From: CAZFDT01 sp964518335
GTDB lineage: Bacteria > Planctomycetota > Phycisphaerae > Phycisphaerales > Phycisphaeraceae
NCBI GenBank assembly: GCA_964518335.1
Contig: CAZFDT010000060.1
Coordinates: forward strand, 1-30,701
DNA: 30,701 nucleotides
Direction of reading: 5' to 3'
Positions 29,905 through 30,701 of the stretch are shown in pieces (within the stretch, counting starts at the first letter, position 1; each line of letters begins with the position of its first letter). The position numbers and the translations under genes were made by a program. The notes below the pieces were generated by a model. It did no database searches. It saw only the letters and a list, made by a program, of their open reading frames with translations, and was not told the DNA's origin.

Positions 29905-30124
29905 CCCTCGGACGTGGCAGTGGACGTAGCGGGCAAGAGCAGCGGGGCGGTTGAACTCACAACATGATCGGCAACGGAGTTGCCGGAACGGACTCGAGTG
30001 AGGAAGCGACATGGACGACTGGTGTTTCATGGAGGACTCAACGGATTGACGCCGGCCCGCGCTCTGCGCGGCTAGCCGCCGACGTGGCCATGGCCGGCCA
30101 ACAGACCGCTTCCTTCTCCCTCCT
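29905..30124 (+). other. Palindrome-rich untranslated stretch after nrdJ, possible structured RNA
   Basis: No supported gene. It holds a 7-bp hairpin CGGCAAC-gga-GTTGCCG (29969-29985), the palindromes GCGGCTAGCCGC (30068-30079), GGCCATGGCC (30086-30095) and TGGCCGGCCA (30091-30100), and ends in a strong terminator. It may be the 3' untranslated region of nrdJ or a separate small RNA. I recognise no known RNA family. Confidence 0.4.
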
Positions 30125-30162
30125 CCCCCTCGGGCTCCCACCACCCGAGGGGGTTTTTCTTT
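30125..30162 (+). terminator. Rho-independent terminator
   Basis: CCCCCTCGGG (30125-30134) pairs perfectly with CCCGAGGGGG (30144-30153) around a 9-base loop, followed by TTTTTCTTT. It ends the nrdJ transcript or a small RNA. It is the only clear intrinsic terminator I found in the window. Confidence 0.9.
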
Positions 30163-30450
30163 GGGTTCGTTCCCCCGGCCCCGCGGTGTCTGCGCCATGC
30201 CCGCGCAGGCGAACGAGGGAGTAGGGGGTGGCACACCACATCCCGCCCCCGGAAGCGTGCTGTGTGGGGCGTGGCAGCGTTGACCGTCAGCGCGCAGCGG
30301 GGGCGGATCGTCGAACGGCTAAGCGTGGTCGTTCTGCGACGTGGGCCATGCCGCGGTGGCGTGAGGCGAGAAAACTCCGCGCAGCGAGTTGCTGCGCGAG
30401 CGCAGGGCCCCGATAACTGCGGATGTGGGGCCGGGAATCACGCGCACGAG
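30163..30450 (+). other. Region between the terminator and the tandem repeats
   Basis: I see no supported gene. The plus-strand frame that reads the tandem repeats is already open through this stretch, but base composition alone could explain that. A diverged unit of the repeat is recognisable at about 30373-30393 (NSAQRVA in that frame). Confidence 0.35.
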
Positions 30451-30701
30451 ATGAAGAACATCGCGCAGCACATTACAGACATCGCGCAGCACATGAAGAA
30501 CACCGCGCAGCGGATGAAAAACAGTGCGCAGCACATTAAAAACATCGCGCAGCGGATGAAAAACATCGCGCAGCGGATGAAAAACATCGCGCAGGAGATT
30601 AAAAACATCGCGCAGGTCACGCCAAACCTCGCGCAGAGCGGCCTGGAACTGGCCTGCTCCCCGAAAACTGATCCAGTTGGTATGAGAGTCTCAACGGCCC
30701 C
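30451..30701 (+). CDS. Possible heptad-repeat coiled-coil protein, runs off the window
   Basis: From ATG 30451 the frame is open to the end of the window (83 codons) and no stop is seen. It reads nine 7-residue units of the form N-I-A-Q-R-M-K, with Ile/Leu (sometimes Thr or Ser) and Met/Ile spaced four and three apart, the a/d pattern of a coiled coil, and polar residues elsewhere. The period is exactly 21 bases with no frame-shifting indel. GTG 30361 is an alternative start. No Shine-Dalgarno is clear. The opposite strand is also open over the repeats, but gives a Cys/Phe-rich repeat that looks unnatural. Confidence 0.4.
   Translation, partial: MKNIAQHITDIAQHMKNTAQRMKNSAQHIKNIAQRMKNIAQRMKNIAQEIKNIAQVTPNLAQSGLELACSPKTDPVGMRVSTA
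30457..30645 (+). repeat. Nine 21-bp tandem repeats
   Basis: Units begin at 30457 and every 21 bases after. The consensus is AACATCGCGCAGCGGATGAA plus one A. GCGCAG is kept in all nine units; the bases after it vary (CGGATG, CACATT, CACATG, GAGATT). Units 5 and 6 are identical. Twenty-one bases is both seven codons and two helical turns. Confidence 0.9.

Noticed and set aside
30165..30185. tRNA T-loop-like GGGTTCGTTCCC
   Set aside because: The position that should be A58 is not A, and there is no acceptor, D or anticodon stem around it.
29964..30224. 86-codon open frame after nrdJ
   Set aside because: It crosses the intrinsic terminator and several palindromes and has no ribosome site.
30438..30620. 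Minus-strand frame through the tandem repeats
   Set aside because: It gives a Cys-Ala-Met-Phe-Phe repeat with no natural parallel; the plus strand gives a sensible coiled coil.
30457..30645. CRISPR array
   Set aside because: The units are contiguous, 21 bases, with no spacers and no cas genes.

Overview
The window is a high-GC bacterial chromosome segment with densely packed genes and no rRNA, tRNA or CRISPR array that I can see. A planctomycete, possibly of the Phycisphaerae type, is the best guess. The support is indirect: a two-part zinc-ribbon membrane protein with a CxxCGY...RCPECG start (a style common in that phylum), a stand-alone WaaP-like kinase, a large B12-dependent ribonucleotide reductase with a TSCPD tail, and many small palindromic intergenic and intragenic repeats. 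No marker gene settles it.

Layout. (1) 155-6581, + strand: the membrane arm of respiratory complex I, nuoJ-K-L-M-N. nuoL appears to start at an AUC codon behind a good Shine-Dalgarno and an A-rich hairpin. (2) 6535-11203, - strand: a HAD phosphatase overlapping the end of nuoN, a secreted helical-repeat protein, trpA (without trpB), and a small kinase-fold protein. (3) 11228-20031, + strand: a WaaP-like sugar kinase divergent from that kinase, a zinc-ribbon membrane protein, rarA, an L,D-transpeptidase, a DUF255 thioredoxin-fold protein with a DsbD-alpha-like tail, tatD, and a GT-C type membrane glycosyltransferase. (4) 19977-22925, - strand: uvrA, its end overlapping the glycosyltransferase. 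(5) 22926-23788: a repeat-rich intergenic region with two tandem hairpins related by a compensatory base change, a 165-bp MITE-like element with inverted ends and flanking direct repeats, and an operator-like promoter. (6) 23789-29904, + strand: dcd, an AT-rich AbiJ-NTD4/HEPN-type abortive-infection gene bordered by a palindromic repeat, two small unknown genes, and nrdJ. (7) 29905-30701: a palindrome-rich untranslated stretch ending in a strong terminator, then nine 21-bp tandem repeats that read as a heptad (coiled-coil) open frame running off the window.

How the genes relate. nuoJ-N form one proton-pumping module. dcd and nrdJ both feed deoxynucleotide supply, and uvrA, rarA and tatD concern DNA repair or nucleic-acid turnover. 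The kinases, L,D-transpeptidase and GT-C enzyme point to cell-envelope work. The abortive-infection gene looks like a horizontally acquired defence cargo placed between dcd and nrdJ.

The most striking cross-cutting signal is regulatory. At least seven genes have a TAnnnT box 6-8 nt before their start codon, which predicts leaderless mRNAs. In the divergent kinase pair the two such boxes overlap on opposite strands, so the two promoters should exclude each other.
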